The position numbers were made by a program, and so were the translations under genes. 64,000 bases of DNA from Branchiostoma floridae (lineage: Eukaryota; Chordata; Leptocardii; Amphioxiformes; Branchiostomatidae), in the NCBI RefSeq assembly GCF_000003815.2, contig NC_049990.1, forward strand, positions 13,906,819-13,970,818, in the 5' to 3' direction. Within the stretch, counting starts at the first letter, position 1, and each line of letters opens with the position of its first letter. The notes beneath the pieces were generated by a model. The model did no database searches. It had not been told where the DNA came from and saw nothing but the letters and a program-made list of their open reading frames with translations. Of this stretch, positions 23,386 to 33,999 are shown piece by piece.

Positions 23386-24178
23386 TAAAAAATCTCTTGG
23401 TTGATGGTAAGGTGCTTGAGTGTGTTTTGTTGACATCTCGAGTGATGATGCAGGTAGGGGTTTATATCAGGACATTTTGTAAATGGAGGCTCCTTTTGCA
23501 CTCAGGTCTTCAGCCCGTTTCTGTGTTGTACAGGCCTGGTGTGTGGCTGATTTGGTTTCTGTGACTATGTCGATGGCCGGGATTATATTCGGCCAGTTAC
23601 TCTAAATTCTGTTTTTTTTTTTTTTTTTTTTGTAAACAGGGACGTCCCTGATTCACCATCTGTTGTCATTTCTGTTTTATGTCGTGGTCAGTGGTTGTCG
23701 GGAACCTAGACCATTACATAATCTGCCTTGTGTCGTTATCTTGGGTCCCGAACCAAGAGAACGACACAGGCCAGAAAGGAAAACAGGTGGCTGAAGAGCC
23801 TATTTAATATCGATAGTAAAATTTGCTTCATTTAGAAGCACTAGACTTCTCGGCGTCGACACAGTTACAGAAACCGAATCAGCTATTCAATGGGCTCAAT
23901 GGTCATATTAAGTATACAAACGAGGCCAACATCTGCTTGACGGTATCAAATTACTACAAGGCTTAAGGCACAATCATAAGGAAGACCTGAACCACTATAC
24001 CGGACGGCGTAGGGGTAAAAACTGAAATTATTACATCCATAATAAAAACAGCTACGGCAAAAAAAAAAGTGCATCATTTCGCAACTGAGTACAGACGACA
24101 TGCCAATCCACATGCGATTGCGGCATACGGAACATAGAGATACAGGTGCGAACACTCAACGATCAAAGTGATTACAAT

Positions 24179-24216
24179 ACTCTGTTACTGGAGGTTACCC
24201 TCCAGTGTCACAGAGT
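24179..24216. repeat. Stem-loop ACTCTGTTACTGGAGG / CCTCCAGTGTCACAGAGT
   Basis: A near-perfect hairpin with about 15 bp in the stem and a 3-4 base loop, preserved at 47013-47050. It is not followed by a recognisable gene, so a processing signal is unproven. Confidence 0.5.
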
Positions 24217-24485
24217 AAAAACAAATGTCAATGTCACAATACAATCACAATATGAAAGTGTGTCAGACTAAGTCTACATTGTGCTGCAATCTGTTTCAAT
24301 GGCTGGGAAACCCTTACAGATACATATCCACAGCTGTACAAATACATCTTGTATTGTTTTGCAATAAAAAAAAAAATACATCGAAAAGAAATATCCATCA
24401 CAGTGCCTTACCACAAGTAATGCACTTTTTTAGTGAGCCCTGGTTTCGGGAGCGCAAAGCCCAGTTCGACGGTTGGACACCATGC

Positions 24486-24722
24486 CTCGGCACGTTTGAA
24501 CTGGGCTCTGAAGTGTTGGAATCTGTCGCGGCACGTTTGGAACTGGGCTCGGAAGTGTTGGAATCTGCCGCGGCACGTTTGGGAAACCCTGCCGCGGCAC
24601 GTTTGGAACTGGGCTCGGAAGTGTTGGAATCTGCCGCGCCGTTTGGAACTAGGCTCGGAAGTGTTGGAATCTGCCGCGGGACGTTTGGAATTAGGCTCGG
24701 AAGTGTTTGAATCATTTTGTCC
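24486..24722. repeat. 42 bp minisatellite, unit 1 copy
   Basis: Five to six units of CGGCACGTTTGGAACTGGGC then TCGGAAGTGTTGGAATCTGC, one of them shortened to GGGAAACCCTG. It is open in several frames on both strands only because the unit is a multiple of three and lacks stops. Homologous to 47319-47555. Confidence 0.9.
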
Positions 24723-25188
24723 CAGTCGGCCACGGTAGTACCGTACGGCAATTTTCAAAGACTCGTTATCATCGTGGATCAAAAACGCCTCCTTGCAATG
24801 TTGATAGGAAGTGTAACAGTGTCATCCTGTCGAAAAGCATGATATCTACAAGTACAAGCATTATGTGTCTGCGCGTACTACCAAAGACTCACAGAAAAAA
24901 AATTCTAAACTCTAAACATAATCCCTAACCAGCTTCACAAAAGAACTTCACGGTGTGAATAGTGTGTACTTATACACGTATAGTAACAGGGCGTTCTGTA
25001 TATGCTAAATGCGCTTAAATGAAATGAACGTACTGTTTACAAGAGAGACATCAGAGGCGACGTCATTCACATACTACAGTGACACGGTTCTGTGACATAC
25101 ATGAATTCACATTATCGTCCTCTATGAAACGTTATGAGCATTCATTCTATCGTAGGCATGGTATAGGTATGTTTTGAGGCGCTCAGAA

Positions 25189-25661
25189 GGGCAAATTTCA
25201 GTATTTCCGGACTTGCGCAGATGACCCAGTTTTAGTCCCCTCAGAATGCTTAGGTAGGCTTGGGAAAAGTGGCTGTAAAATTGTTTTTCTTGGGATATGT
25301 TTGGATTTTCGGGGTGCATCTTATAGGCAAGGGTTGTAGCTTCTATATTGTGTTGAAAAAACAGATTTTTAGTGATATTTGTGGTTGCAGTAGGCCTTAG
25401 AAGTTAGGTGTTTTGGTGTTGTTTACATGCAGTGAAAGGGGGTGAAAAGGTCTCCCACCTATGTTTTCATGGCGTATAATATAATTCCGCCGTAAATTTT
25501 TTCCCTTTTTTGTCGTTAAATTACTCTTCAGAGGTCGGACAACCTTGCCAATGTGAGTTTTTCATGTTCTAAAAGTCAGGTAGGTGATTTTTGACAGCCT
25601 CTTTCTCCCATGATTCCCATTGTTAAGAATATGCATAGGAAATATTGAAATTTAGCCAGAA
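25189..25661. mobile_element. MITE with 20 bp inverted ends and CAGAA duplication
   Basis: The left end GGGCAAATTTCAGTATTTCC pairs with the reversed right end GGCTAAATTTCAATATTTCC. CAGAA at 25184-25188 is repeated at 25657-25661. Unit 3 has the empty site with a single CAGAA at 48015-48019. The 468 bp body has no transposase. Confidence 0.85.
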
Positions 25662-26139
25662 TGACAATCAACAGTACGTCGGCTGCGAAGCTAATGCAGT
25701 TCTAATACATATTGCTAGGCTACGCTTTTGATCCATGAAAAAGAAAGCATCTTCGCAAGTAGATAATTGCAGTTCTATTAAGGAATGCTAGGAGACGCTT
25801 TTGATCCATGGACCATGATAGCAAAGCTTCTATGATAGTAGATAATTGTGGTACTAAAATAATGTTAGGTTCTTATGTTAGGTTTTGATTCACGAAAAGA
25901 AGTGCTTTAGCAGAAAAAAGTCTCATTTATGACAAAAGTTGTTTATTGCTTGTGACTTTTCAATCTTCATTAAAAAATAAACAATTATGCTGTACATAAA
26001 ACAGCTTCAGTTGCGCAGTTTTCATATAGAAGCAAGCGACCTGCCATTGGTGCAATAGACATGAGACTTGCACTCAACATTAGACATAACATGTTTTCAT
26101 GGCGTTGAACAGAGCACCTGTCAGTCGCACAAACACCGT

Positions 26140-26660
26140 TCAACTCACAAACACACCTGTCCCTGGTACTTAACATTATTCACACATAAACACACCTACC
26201 CTTGGTCCTGAACACTACCTACACATAAACACACTTGTCCTTGGTATTATATTGAACACTACCCACGCATAAACACACCTGTCCTTGGTATTATATTTAA
26301 CACTACCCACACATAAACACATCCGTCCTTAATACTATACTGAACACTACCCACACATAAACACACCTGTCCTTGGTATTATTCTGAACACTACCCACAC
26401 ATAAACACACCTGTCCTTGGTACTGAACAATCGCCACTTACTCAAGCACACATGCCTTCTTAAAACTATCCACACATAAACACATATGCCATTGTTCCTG
26501 AACACTTTCAATACATAAACACAACTGTCCTTGGTTCTGAAAACTACTCACACATAAAACACCTGTCCTTGTTACTGAACTCTACCCACACATAAACACC
26601 CTTGTTCTTGGTACTGAACACTAGCCACACATAAACACACTCAATTGACATTTGGCATAA
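26140..26660. repeat. 35-44 bp minisatellite, unit 2 copy
   Basis: Units of ACACATAAACACACCTGTCC then TTGGTA(TTATATT)GAACACTACCC, about a dozen copies. The longer variant with TTATATT alternates with the shorter. The unit 3 array (48480-49180) has extra copies of the long variant. Confidence 0.9.
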
Positions 26661-27216
26661 TGGTACATGCAAATCTCTTCTTGAGACTGAAATATATTGT
26701 TCAGGTTTCTATGAGCAACCTGTTTGATTTCAGGTTAACCATATCCTTGGATGTCCGTAGGAAGCAATGAGCGGTATAGGGGAGGTTCAATTTGATTAAA
26801 TTAGAAAAAATCCCGGGGCAACTTTCAGTTATTGTAGGAACCTGTAGCAGATTGTATATTTCTATGAGCAATTTGCTTGTTTCTACTTTAAATGCAATCA
26901 TTTTTTATAGTTTAACTGTTGCAAATTGAGGTATGATTTAATTTTAAGTGAGTTGGCCGGGCCCTGAAAATGATGTTGTTAAATTTAAGGTTTTTGTAAG
27001 CTACTTTTTCACGAATTAAGTCGCACGAAATTCACCGCAATTCTTGATCTTTCAAAGTTAACATAATAACTGTTTCAGGTTTCGATTCTCTTGGTCAAAG
27101 GAAAATTAGTGTAGAAAAAAATTTAATCGACACATTCAGCTATGTGCCTAACAGACCCTAATATAACACTTCACTTCATCCTAACATGAAAGTTCAACTG
27201 TGTTGGTAAATGGCAT

Positions 27217-28025
27217 TGTGGAAAAGACTAAACTTTACGTAACCAACGCCAAGTTAGATTGGGACTTACCCAGAATTTTCAGCCCACTCCGTCAGCCTTG
27301 TTCACGGAATGGACCCGTCTGCTGTAGCTTCCGGACGTGACGTCAAAGACACACGACTGCAGCAGAGGGTCGTAAATGCCAAATAACCTGTGTCGCCCCC
27401 AGTCTCTGTTCAGCGATGGACGGTGGGCGCTGATGTACACAGCCTCCTTCACTCCTCTTGCAAAGAACTCCTGCTCCGAGTCTAGGATTTTGACTTTTTC
27501 AAGTGAAACGGAGTGTCCTGGCGATTCAATGTATATATGTTTGGAAACCTCCGAGTTAACAGAACTTGGTCGTTAGTGTTCCAGGAATCTCGTTTTTAAT
27601 GCGCGCTCTGTTTCTCCGATATATGATTCCTTGCACTGACCTTTGTTTGTATTACTTTGGCACGGTATGTGGTAGACCACTCCACATTTGTTCTCTCTGG
27701 GCGTTTTGTCTTTAGGTGATACAAGTATTTTCCTTAAGGTCTGGGTCAGTTTGAAACAGGTCTTGATACCGTATTTCCCGAAAGTCCTGCGTAGTGCTTC
27801 AGAGATACCCTTGGAGTACGGTAAGACCACTAACCCCTTGTTAGTGGCATTTACGACCCCTGGCATTTACGACCCTCTGCTGCAGTCGTGTGTCCCTGAC
27901 GTCACGTCCGGAAGCTACAGCAGACGGGTCCATTCCATGAACAAGGCTGACGGAGTTGGCTGAAAATTCTGGGTAAGTCCCAATCTAACTTGGTGTTAGT
28001 TAAGTAAAGTTTAGTCTTTTCCACA
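27217..28025 (-). mobile_element. Penelope-like element, 5'-truncated, with inverted terminal copies (unit 2)
   Basis: Inverted arms of about 165 bp (27217-27381 and 27860-28025; GGACTTACCCAGAATTTTCA inside each) enclose a minus-strand GIY-YIG segment. Such terminal inverted partial copies are known for Penelope-like elements. Unit 1 lacks the element. Confidence 0.75.
27374..27866 (-). pseudogene. Penelope-like GIY-YIG endonuclease fragment with nonsense codon
   Basis: Minus-strand frame from 27866: VVLPYSKGISEALRR, a TLRKILVSPKDKTPRE stretch, GVVYHIPC, YIGETERALKTRFLEH. These are the reverse-transcriptase tail and the GIY-YIG domain of Penelope-like proteins. The frame stops at 27573, where TAA replaces the Gln codon CAA found at the same place in unit 3; the rest of the domain (VKILDSEQEFF, PSLNRDGG, IYDPLL) is still readable after it. 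The reverse-transcriptase core is absent, so the copy is dead. Confidence 0.8.
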
Positions 28026-29554
28026 CTCACTTCATCCTAGCAGATGTAAAGGGCGTGCAGAAATCAAAAGTCACATTCCCCCTAGGGAGATATTCACCAT
28101 TATACAGGTGGAATTTTAGCTTCACAGTAATTAGAAGTGAGTCCGATCTACAGGAAATGATCTTTCGACCGATTTCCAAAAGTGTGATTCTCTTGAAATT
28201 AACTCAGACTCTAATAAAAATCCGAGCAACAATTTAAGATATTTCAGTCTCATGTATATTATGTGCCTATACCTTGCCGTCTAATGCCATTTCATTCGAT
28301 GAAAAAATAAGATAGCAATAAATAAAACTACTTGCAGCACGTTTTGACTCGCCCTGGTAAGCCATACCGTTATACTAACATTGTCTGTAGACGTGCCACC
28401 GTGCCGTTAGTAAAGAAAACAACAACAAACACAGTGTGCTAATGTTTATTGATGACATTTCCAACATTTTTTGTTAGAAATTATAGAAATGAGCAACATA
28501 TTTTACCGTTTACAACATTGATACCATCGCATGAGGATGTTTCTTTTAATTAGTCAAGCGACAAGTAATATGCGCACTGATACATTGGCATGGATTTTAA
28601 GACTATGTTAGGATTACGATTCTCGTTATTCTAATCAACATTCATGCTATTCAAATAACCAGACAATCAACAGCAGGGTACACGTCAGCCTAATCCTGAG
28701 TTGTTTGTCACACTCCATCACCGATCAGCCACTGACGGACGCGACACACAAGAAGCGCCAACTGAAGACATTCCGACTGGATTGAAAGGTATGCTTCTGT
28801 CATTTGATTGTCATTAACTCTTAGATACACCACCGGGGTCCTTTTGAGCCCAGGCGTATATTTCGAAGTGTCATTTAAACATTTTGACATGAAAAAGAAT
28901 ATTTCTGGGACTATATAGTGTAAAATGTTATCATCTTATTATAATATCGTGGTAGGCACGATACTTTAGATATCAGGATGGTATCCGTTGAAGGCTAAGC
29001 AAAATGTGCAGGTATCAAAGAATGATTGAACGTTTTTGCGCTGTTCTCAATATGTAATCTTGTTAGTATGGTTATTTAAATTTATAATCATTATATGCTT
29101 TTCTCTAGAAAAATAAGAGGCATAATGATTGAAACAGAATTAATACCGTGTGTGTAAAGCCCGGTCTATCTGTCGGTATTTGGATCTTTTTGCATAAATC
29201 GTAATGATAAGCAGGGATTATTGACATCTAAACATATTAAAATGCATCACTTGCATGGACGAAGCAATGCCTGTACAACGGTCACCGAAATATTACAAAC
29301 AATGCATAACATAATATTGTCCGCTTGGACACCGTTTGGACATTTAAGAATCAACCTCATACTAAAGAGTAACAGAGGCGATACTTTTTCTTGTGTGACG
29401 TCATATTCCTTCTATTTCCATTTCTATTTCTATCATTATGTTTATTCCTGGAAGGTGAAAACAGTCATATAAATGAGCAAGCAAAACACGTAAACAGCCT
29501 TCACCTTAAGATCAACTAGCGAGCTTCAGACAATGAACACCACAATACCATTAA
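28026..29554. other. Non-coding spacer upstream of LRR gene 2
   Basis: Parallel to 8880-10232 and 50560-51850. Near-identity with unit 3 fades from about 28610. No conserved open frame. Confidence 0.55.
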
Positions 29555-30886
29555 AGGTCACAACCCGCCGTACGTGCAACTGCGTGCTGTCTACGTGCAA
29601 AAACGCGGACAATCTTTTGGGATCCGTAAGTGGTATACCTAATACCCCCCTCACATTATATACGATCTTCGGACGTACTTCGCGATCGCAGGAAGGTCGG
29701 CTTATTTCAAGATCTTAAGATGGTCTTGCATATTTTTCGCCCAAAATCTGTCCCCCTCACATATAAGCAAGCCTCGTGCGATCGACGGTGAATAAATCTA
29801 TGATAATGAACATCCCATGACCTCTTGCACGCGGACAAGGGAACACAAAACCTTCCTCAAAAAAGGCAAGAGATCAATAAATGTTGCTTATTTTGTTGCC
29901 GGAATCTTTTTAACCAATGAATGGAATGCGCGGGTATAATAGAAATGACACAAGAAAGGAAAGTATGTCACAAAGCCAGCCTACATACTACCACAGGGGC
30001 CACAATGTTAGAATTACCCTCACATTCCCAGAAATTCAATATTTGTAAACAATCGGAAGTCGGGTGAACGTCGCCCGGACGTCGCCCGACTAACGGGCTT
30101 TCGCCATCCGATTTGCGCTCGATGATTAATAACAATGTCTGTGCTCGCTTATTGGTCTTCAATCGTTGGATTGACGCAAGACTATTGACCGATACCCTTG
30201 CGAGGTACGCACGATTTGCACGCACGATCTGCGACTCGGTAATGAGCTCTGCGATCTCGGAGATCTCCTGCGACTTGTCGCTTATGTTAAGAACATGTTT
30301 GGCTGCACCGCGACCGTCGTATGACTCCTGAAAACTGCCGGCGATCCCTAAAAATCGCAAGATGATCATGAGAACACCGGACGTCTTACTCACGAAAATG
30401 TCATTTAGAGCTCGTAAACTAGTCTTCCGATCGAATCGCGCCTAATGTGAGGAGGGTATAAGTACCGCCTCCGTACGAAATCGTACTATTCGTGCATGGC
30501 GAACTTTTCTGCATTCGGGCTGCGGATTTGCCACGTATAAGCCAGTGAGGGCGACGCGCGTACCCCGCACAGCGACTAAGGACACCTTGCGTACGCAGTA
30601 CGTGTAAGTAGGGCCTGCATACGGTAACGCGGCAATCGCACAGAGAATATACGTTGTAAGCACTGACCACTTGCAACGAACGATCCACGCAACCGGTCAC
30701 GGCCAGCGGTGGCGTGCACACCACATACTTGCACTTTGCGCAACTGTTCGAGTGACGTCATTTGAGATGTACTCCCTCCCTGCTCTTGCCATTCCTTCCT
30801 CACGTTTTCAGGAAAAAGTGGCGGACGTGATCTCCCTAAAAACGTACGGACAGAAAGCACGTACGGCGGGTTGTGCCCTTAGCTTA
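29555..30886. mobile_element. CGTACG-rich TIR element interrupted by a nested insertion
   Basis: Left end GTCACAACCCGCCGTACGTG and right end CACGTACGGCGGGTTGTGCC form inverted ends. The same site is occupied in unit 1 (10235) and empty in unit 3 (about 53120). The nested element at 29642-30459 splits it. No transposase. Confidence 0.7.
29642..30459. mobile_element. Nested element with ATACCCCCCTCACATTA ends
   Basis: Inverted ends ATACCCCCCTCACATTA (left) and TAATGTGAGGAGGGTAT (right). Unit 1 shows the uninterrupted host (GGTATACGTAAGTACCGCC). A minus-strand frame of 141 residues at 29968-30393 resembles nothing I recognise. The target duplication is unclear. Confidence 0.65.
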
Positions 30887-31179
30887 AGAACAGAGTAATT
30901 CAAAACTGTTAGTTACGTGCTGCAAGAAATTACGCCCACACACCCATATACCCAATACAACACTTTTATCCATATATGTATCAATGGGAAAGCACTTTCC
31001 TGTCATATAAACGTCAAATAGCACAAACGAATATCACTTCAATTTCTTGGTATCCGGTGCTTTAAATGGATATAGTTAGCATGTGACAAAAATTGAAACA
31101 TGGAATGGTGTAGTCTGTCTAAAGAGTACTATGAGAAAGGTGACTTTAGAATTCTTTTCTGTTTAGGTGACAGGACACC

Positions 31180-32943
31180 ATGGGAGGAAAGCTCCGACCC
31201 CTACTGATTTTCCTTCTCATCATCCTGAAGGAGCCCAACACGCCTGAAGCCGGCTGCAGCTGTGAACCATCATCACAATGCCAATGCTATAAACTGGGCC
31301 TCACCGGCATCCCTCAGAACCTCCCAACATCCATCTACCTGTTAAACCTGCAAGGTAACCAGATAACTAGCATTCAGTCTGGTTCGTTCACAAATCTAAC
31401 CCGACTACAAGAGTTGCATTTGAGCTTTAACCAGATAACAGTGATTGAGAAAGGCGCATTAGCAAGTCTATCCCGTCTAGAAAAGTTGGTCTTGTCCTTT
31501 AACCACATGACAGTGATTAAGTCTGATTTATTCGTACATCTAATCCACCTAAAAGAGTTGTGGCTGGATAACAACCAAATAACAAATATCCAACCTGGAG
31601 CACTCTGTTATCTATTCCAGCTGCAAATGTTGAATCTGTCCTATAACAAAATAACAGATATTCCTTCTGGATTGTTTTCAAATCTACACCAGTTACAAAG
31701 GCTGTACATGAGATACAACAAGATAACAATGATTCAGCCTTGCACATTTGCAAATCTGATTCACCTTAAAGAATTGACTCTGGATTTCAACCAAATAACG
31801 ACGATTCAGTCTAGTGCATTTACAAATCTAAACCAGCTACAAGAGTTGCACCTGTCCAATAACAAGATAACAATGATTCAGTCTGGTGCATTTACAAATC
31901 TAACCCAACTTCAAGAATTGGACCTGTCCTATAACAAGTTAACAATTATTGAGTCTTCATTCTCTGCTTATCTAATCCATATGTATAAGCATGCAAGTAC
32001 ACGCATAAACCTTGACAGGAACCCATGGGAGTGTGATTGTAGGATGGTTAACCTCAGATTTGTTCTCTATGTTATGGAATTTGCTACATCTGGTACATGT
32101 ATAGACCGAATGATATGTGCCCGACCCGCCAAAATCAGTGGAGAGAAATTTATAGATGCTAATATTGGAGAAATGATATGTGATGAAGAGCCAACCACAT
32201 CAACACCTCCTGTTGATGTCCAAGTACCTTTAAAGGACAATTGTACCGTCAACTATTGCTATAACTGGTGCTTAAAACGCAAAACCGGCTCAACAGCAGG
32301 TCCTACACTAACTTCGACCCTTGAAATCACTTCAAGCAAACCAGAAAGTACAAGTTCCCATGAATCTCCTCCCAGTTTCCGCTTGCTTGTCATCATTGCG
32401 TCTATCAGTTGTTCAGTAGCAGGTATTGTTCTGGTCGGCGCCATTATTTTCATAATTTGGTTCATGAGAAGGACCCGGCATCCTTCTTCAGAACGAAATC
32501 CCAATGTTGTTGGCAGCAACACAAACAAATCGAATTCTCCAATAACCAATGATAATGATCACCAGTATGAAGATATTGATGACCACGATGATCAGACAGG
32601 GCAGGGCCAGTCCCAGGCTAACATTCATTCTCTGGCGGTTGGAAATGTATCCACTAAAGTGCTAGCTGCCTCATATCAAAATGTTATGTGTGCAGGTGCT
32701 GGAAGTGGCCATGATAGTAATCTGATAGGACAGGACCAGCCTCAAGCTATTACTGAAGCCAACTTTGACACGACAGCTACTGTAGTGGCCAGTGTTCACG
32801 GTCAGCCAGGGCAGGGTCAGTCCCAGGCCACCACAAAATCTTTGGTTGTTAAAAATCCAGTTTATGGCCCAGAGCCTACGGCCTTCAAGCTGAGTCATCT
32901 GTACAATGCCGAATGTCAAGGCAATTCTCGGGCTGAGCCTTAA
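31180..32943 (+). CDS. LRR transmembrane receptor-like protein 2 (587 aa)
   Basis: Single exon, same architecture as copy 1: signal peptide, LRRNT, nine LRRs, LRRCT, Ser/Thr-rich stalk, membrane helix (about 402-429) and the same tail with YEDI and YQNV. Substitutions cluster in the LRRs: LRR2 and LRR3 read LQELHLSFNQIT and LEKLVLSFN, where copies 1 and 3 share LKALHLHFNMIT and LETLTLSFN. The last LRR (LTIIESSFSAY) also differs. From the stalk to the C-terminus it is nearly identical to the other copies. It lacks two residues before the NCTVNYC cluster and has HDDQT where the others have HYDQT, losing one tail tyrosine. Upstream, TTTTCTGTTTAG before the ATG again suggests a spliced 5' UTR. 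Confidence 0.9.
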   Translation: MGGKLRPLLIFLLIILKEPNTPEAGCSCEPSSQCQCYKLGLTGIPQNLPTSIYLLNLQGNQITSIQSGSFTNLTRLQELHLSFNQITVIEKGALASLSRLEKLVLSFNHMTVIKSDLFVHLIHLKELWLDNNQITNIQPGALCYLFQLQMLNLSYNKITDIPSGLFSNLHQLQRLYMRYNKITMIQPCTFANLIHLKELTLDFNQITTIQSSAFTNLNQLQELHLSNNKITMIQSGAFTNLTQLQELDLSYNKLTIIESSFSAYLIHMYKHASTRINLDRNPWECDCRMVNLRFVLYVMEFATSGTCIDRMICARPAKISGEKFIDANIGEMICDEEPTTSTPPVDVQVPLKDNCTVNYCYNWCLKRKTGSTAGPTLTSTLEITSSKPESTSSHESPPSFRLLVIIASISCSVAGIVLVGAIIFIIWFMRRTRHPSSERNPNVVGSNTNKSNSPITNDNDHQYEDIDDHDDQTGQGQSQANIHSLAVGNVSTKVLAASYQNVMCAGAGSGHDSNLIGQDQPQAITEANFDTTATVVASVHGQPGQGQSQATTKSLVVKNPVYGPEPTAFKLSHLYNAECQGNSRAEP

Positions 32944-32949
32944 TCCAGC

Positions 32950-33262
32950 ACACATCTACTGTAGTGACCAGTGGTCATAATCAGCCAGAGCATGGCCAGT
33001 CCCAGGCCATCACTGAATCACACAAACACACAAAACTCAGCTACTGTACGTAGTGGCCAGTGGTCTTTTTATGATGATATAGGGCTGAGGGTCAGTCTCA
33101 GGTCATTACTGAATCCAACACACACTCCATAGCTACTGCAGTGACCATAGTCATAATCATCCAGAGGAGGGTCAACCTCAGGCCTCACTGAATCCAATAC
33201 ACACAACACTGCTGTAATGTCCAGTGGTCTTGATAACATAAGGTAGGGTCAGTCTCGGGGCT
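32950..33262 (+). repeat. Decayed tail repeats after LRR gene 2
   Basis: Same 95-100 bp units as at 14335-14700, interrupted by the LINE insertion at 33267. Non-coding in the gene's frame. Confidence 0.6.
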
Positions 33263-33266
33263 TTAC

Positions 33267-33800
33267 CAGTACAACAAACTAGCAGATAACATAAGAAACA
33301 TCACAACACTAAAAGGCTTTAAAACAGCTCTGAAGAACATATGTTTATCTGACCTCAAGTAATATTGAAACTTAGTATAGAAAAGCACCTTTATCTCTGA
33401 TGTGCCTTACTGTTCTTTAAATTTTTTTGTTTGTTCAATCTCTACATATGATTTAGTATCCATGCTTTGTAAATTTCAGTTTCATTAATTTTCGTTTTAC
33501 ACATGATTTGATATATGATTTGACCTCTGACCTCCACCCCATCTCTTGACATATTGATTTTGACCTTGGAACGTTTTCGACATGAGTATGGACACTGATT
33601 ATGTTTTGACGCACCGGTTTTATGTTTTCTGTACTGTATGTTGTCCCTGGTGTTCAAAGTTTGACTGATTGTTATCACGTTTTTGTCCTGTATTTATTAT
33701 TTACATGTATGTTTGATGGGCCCCCTTGGAAATCAACTACTGTATGCACTGTTGTAGGGGTAACCCATCTGTCTCAAGATGAAATAAATAAATAAATAAA
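33267..33800 (+). mobile_element. LINE 3' end with AAAT tail and TTAC duplication
   Basis: Begins with a short coding remnant (YNKLADNIRNITTLKGFKTA to a stop at 33361), the typical end of a non-LTR ORF2. It continues through a 3' UTR (GGGGTAACCCATCTGTCTCA) to an AAATAAATAAATAAA tail. TTAC is duplicated at 33263-33266 and 33801-33804. Unit 3 has the empty site (GGGCTTTACTGTATCC at 59824). Confidence 0.85.
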
Positions 33801-33867
33801 TTACTGTATCCAACACACGCATTATAACCACAGTGGCAGGCTAACACTCAATCCATACAGATCGCAG

Positions 33868-33988
33868 GGGTCTACCGAAAGTGCGAAAAGGAACGACAAG
33901 GAACGAAAAGGAAAGTACCGAAAGTGCGAAAAGGAACGAATAGAAACAAACGTTCCTTTTCGTTCCTTTTCGCACTTTCGGTACACCG
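33868..33988. mobile_element. 121 bp foldback element with 8 bp duplication, unit 2
   Basis: Almost wholly palindromic: arms contain TACCGAAAGTGCGAAAAGGA and its reverse, with GGAACGAAAA subrepeats. GATCGCAG at 33860-33867 is duplicated as GATTGCAG at 33989-33996. Unit 1 has the single GATCGCAG at 14701. An 8 bp duplication fits hAT-type insertion. Confidence 0.8.
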
Positions 33989-33999
33989 GATTGCAGGGC

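Larger units (their letters stand above)
6870..24990. repeat. Tandem unit 1 of the LRR cluster
   Basis: First of three paralogous units. Landmarks found in the same order in the later units include the sequence around GACATACATGAATTCACA (6980), TAGGCTACGCTTTTGATCCA (7117), the minisatellite at 8150, the spacer from 8880, the LRR gene, and the downstream spacer with hairpin, palindrome and reverse-transcriptase fragment. The 6.9-10 kb part is clearly more diverged from units 2 and 3 than they are from each other. Confidence 0.8.

Noticed and set aside
24225-24782. Open frames with repeated [10 protein letters not shown] or ALKCWNL motifs
   Set aside because: The 42 bp unit is divisible by three and lacks stops, so several frames stay open; no start context or domain.
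29968-30393. 141-residue minus-strand frame as a transposase
   Set aside because: No catalytic or DNA-binding motif and no similarity I recognise.
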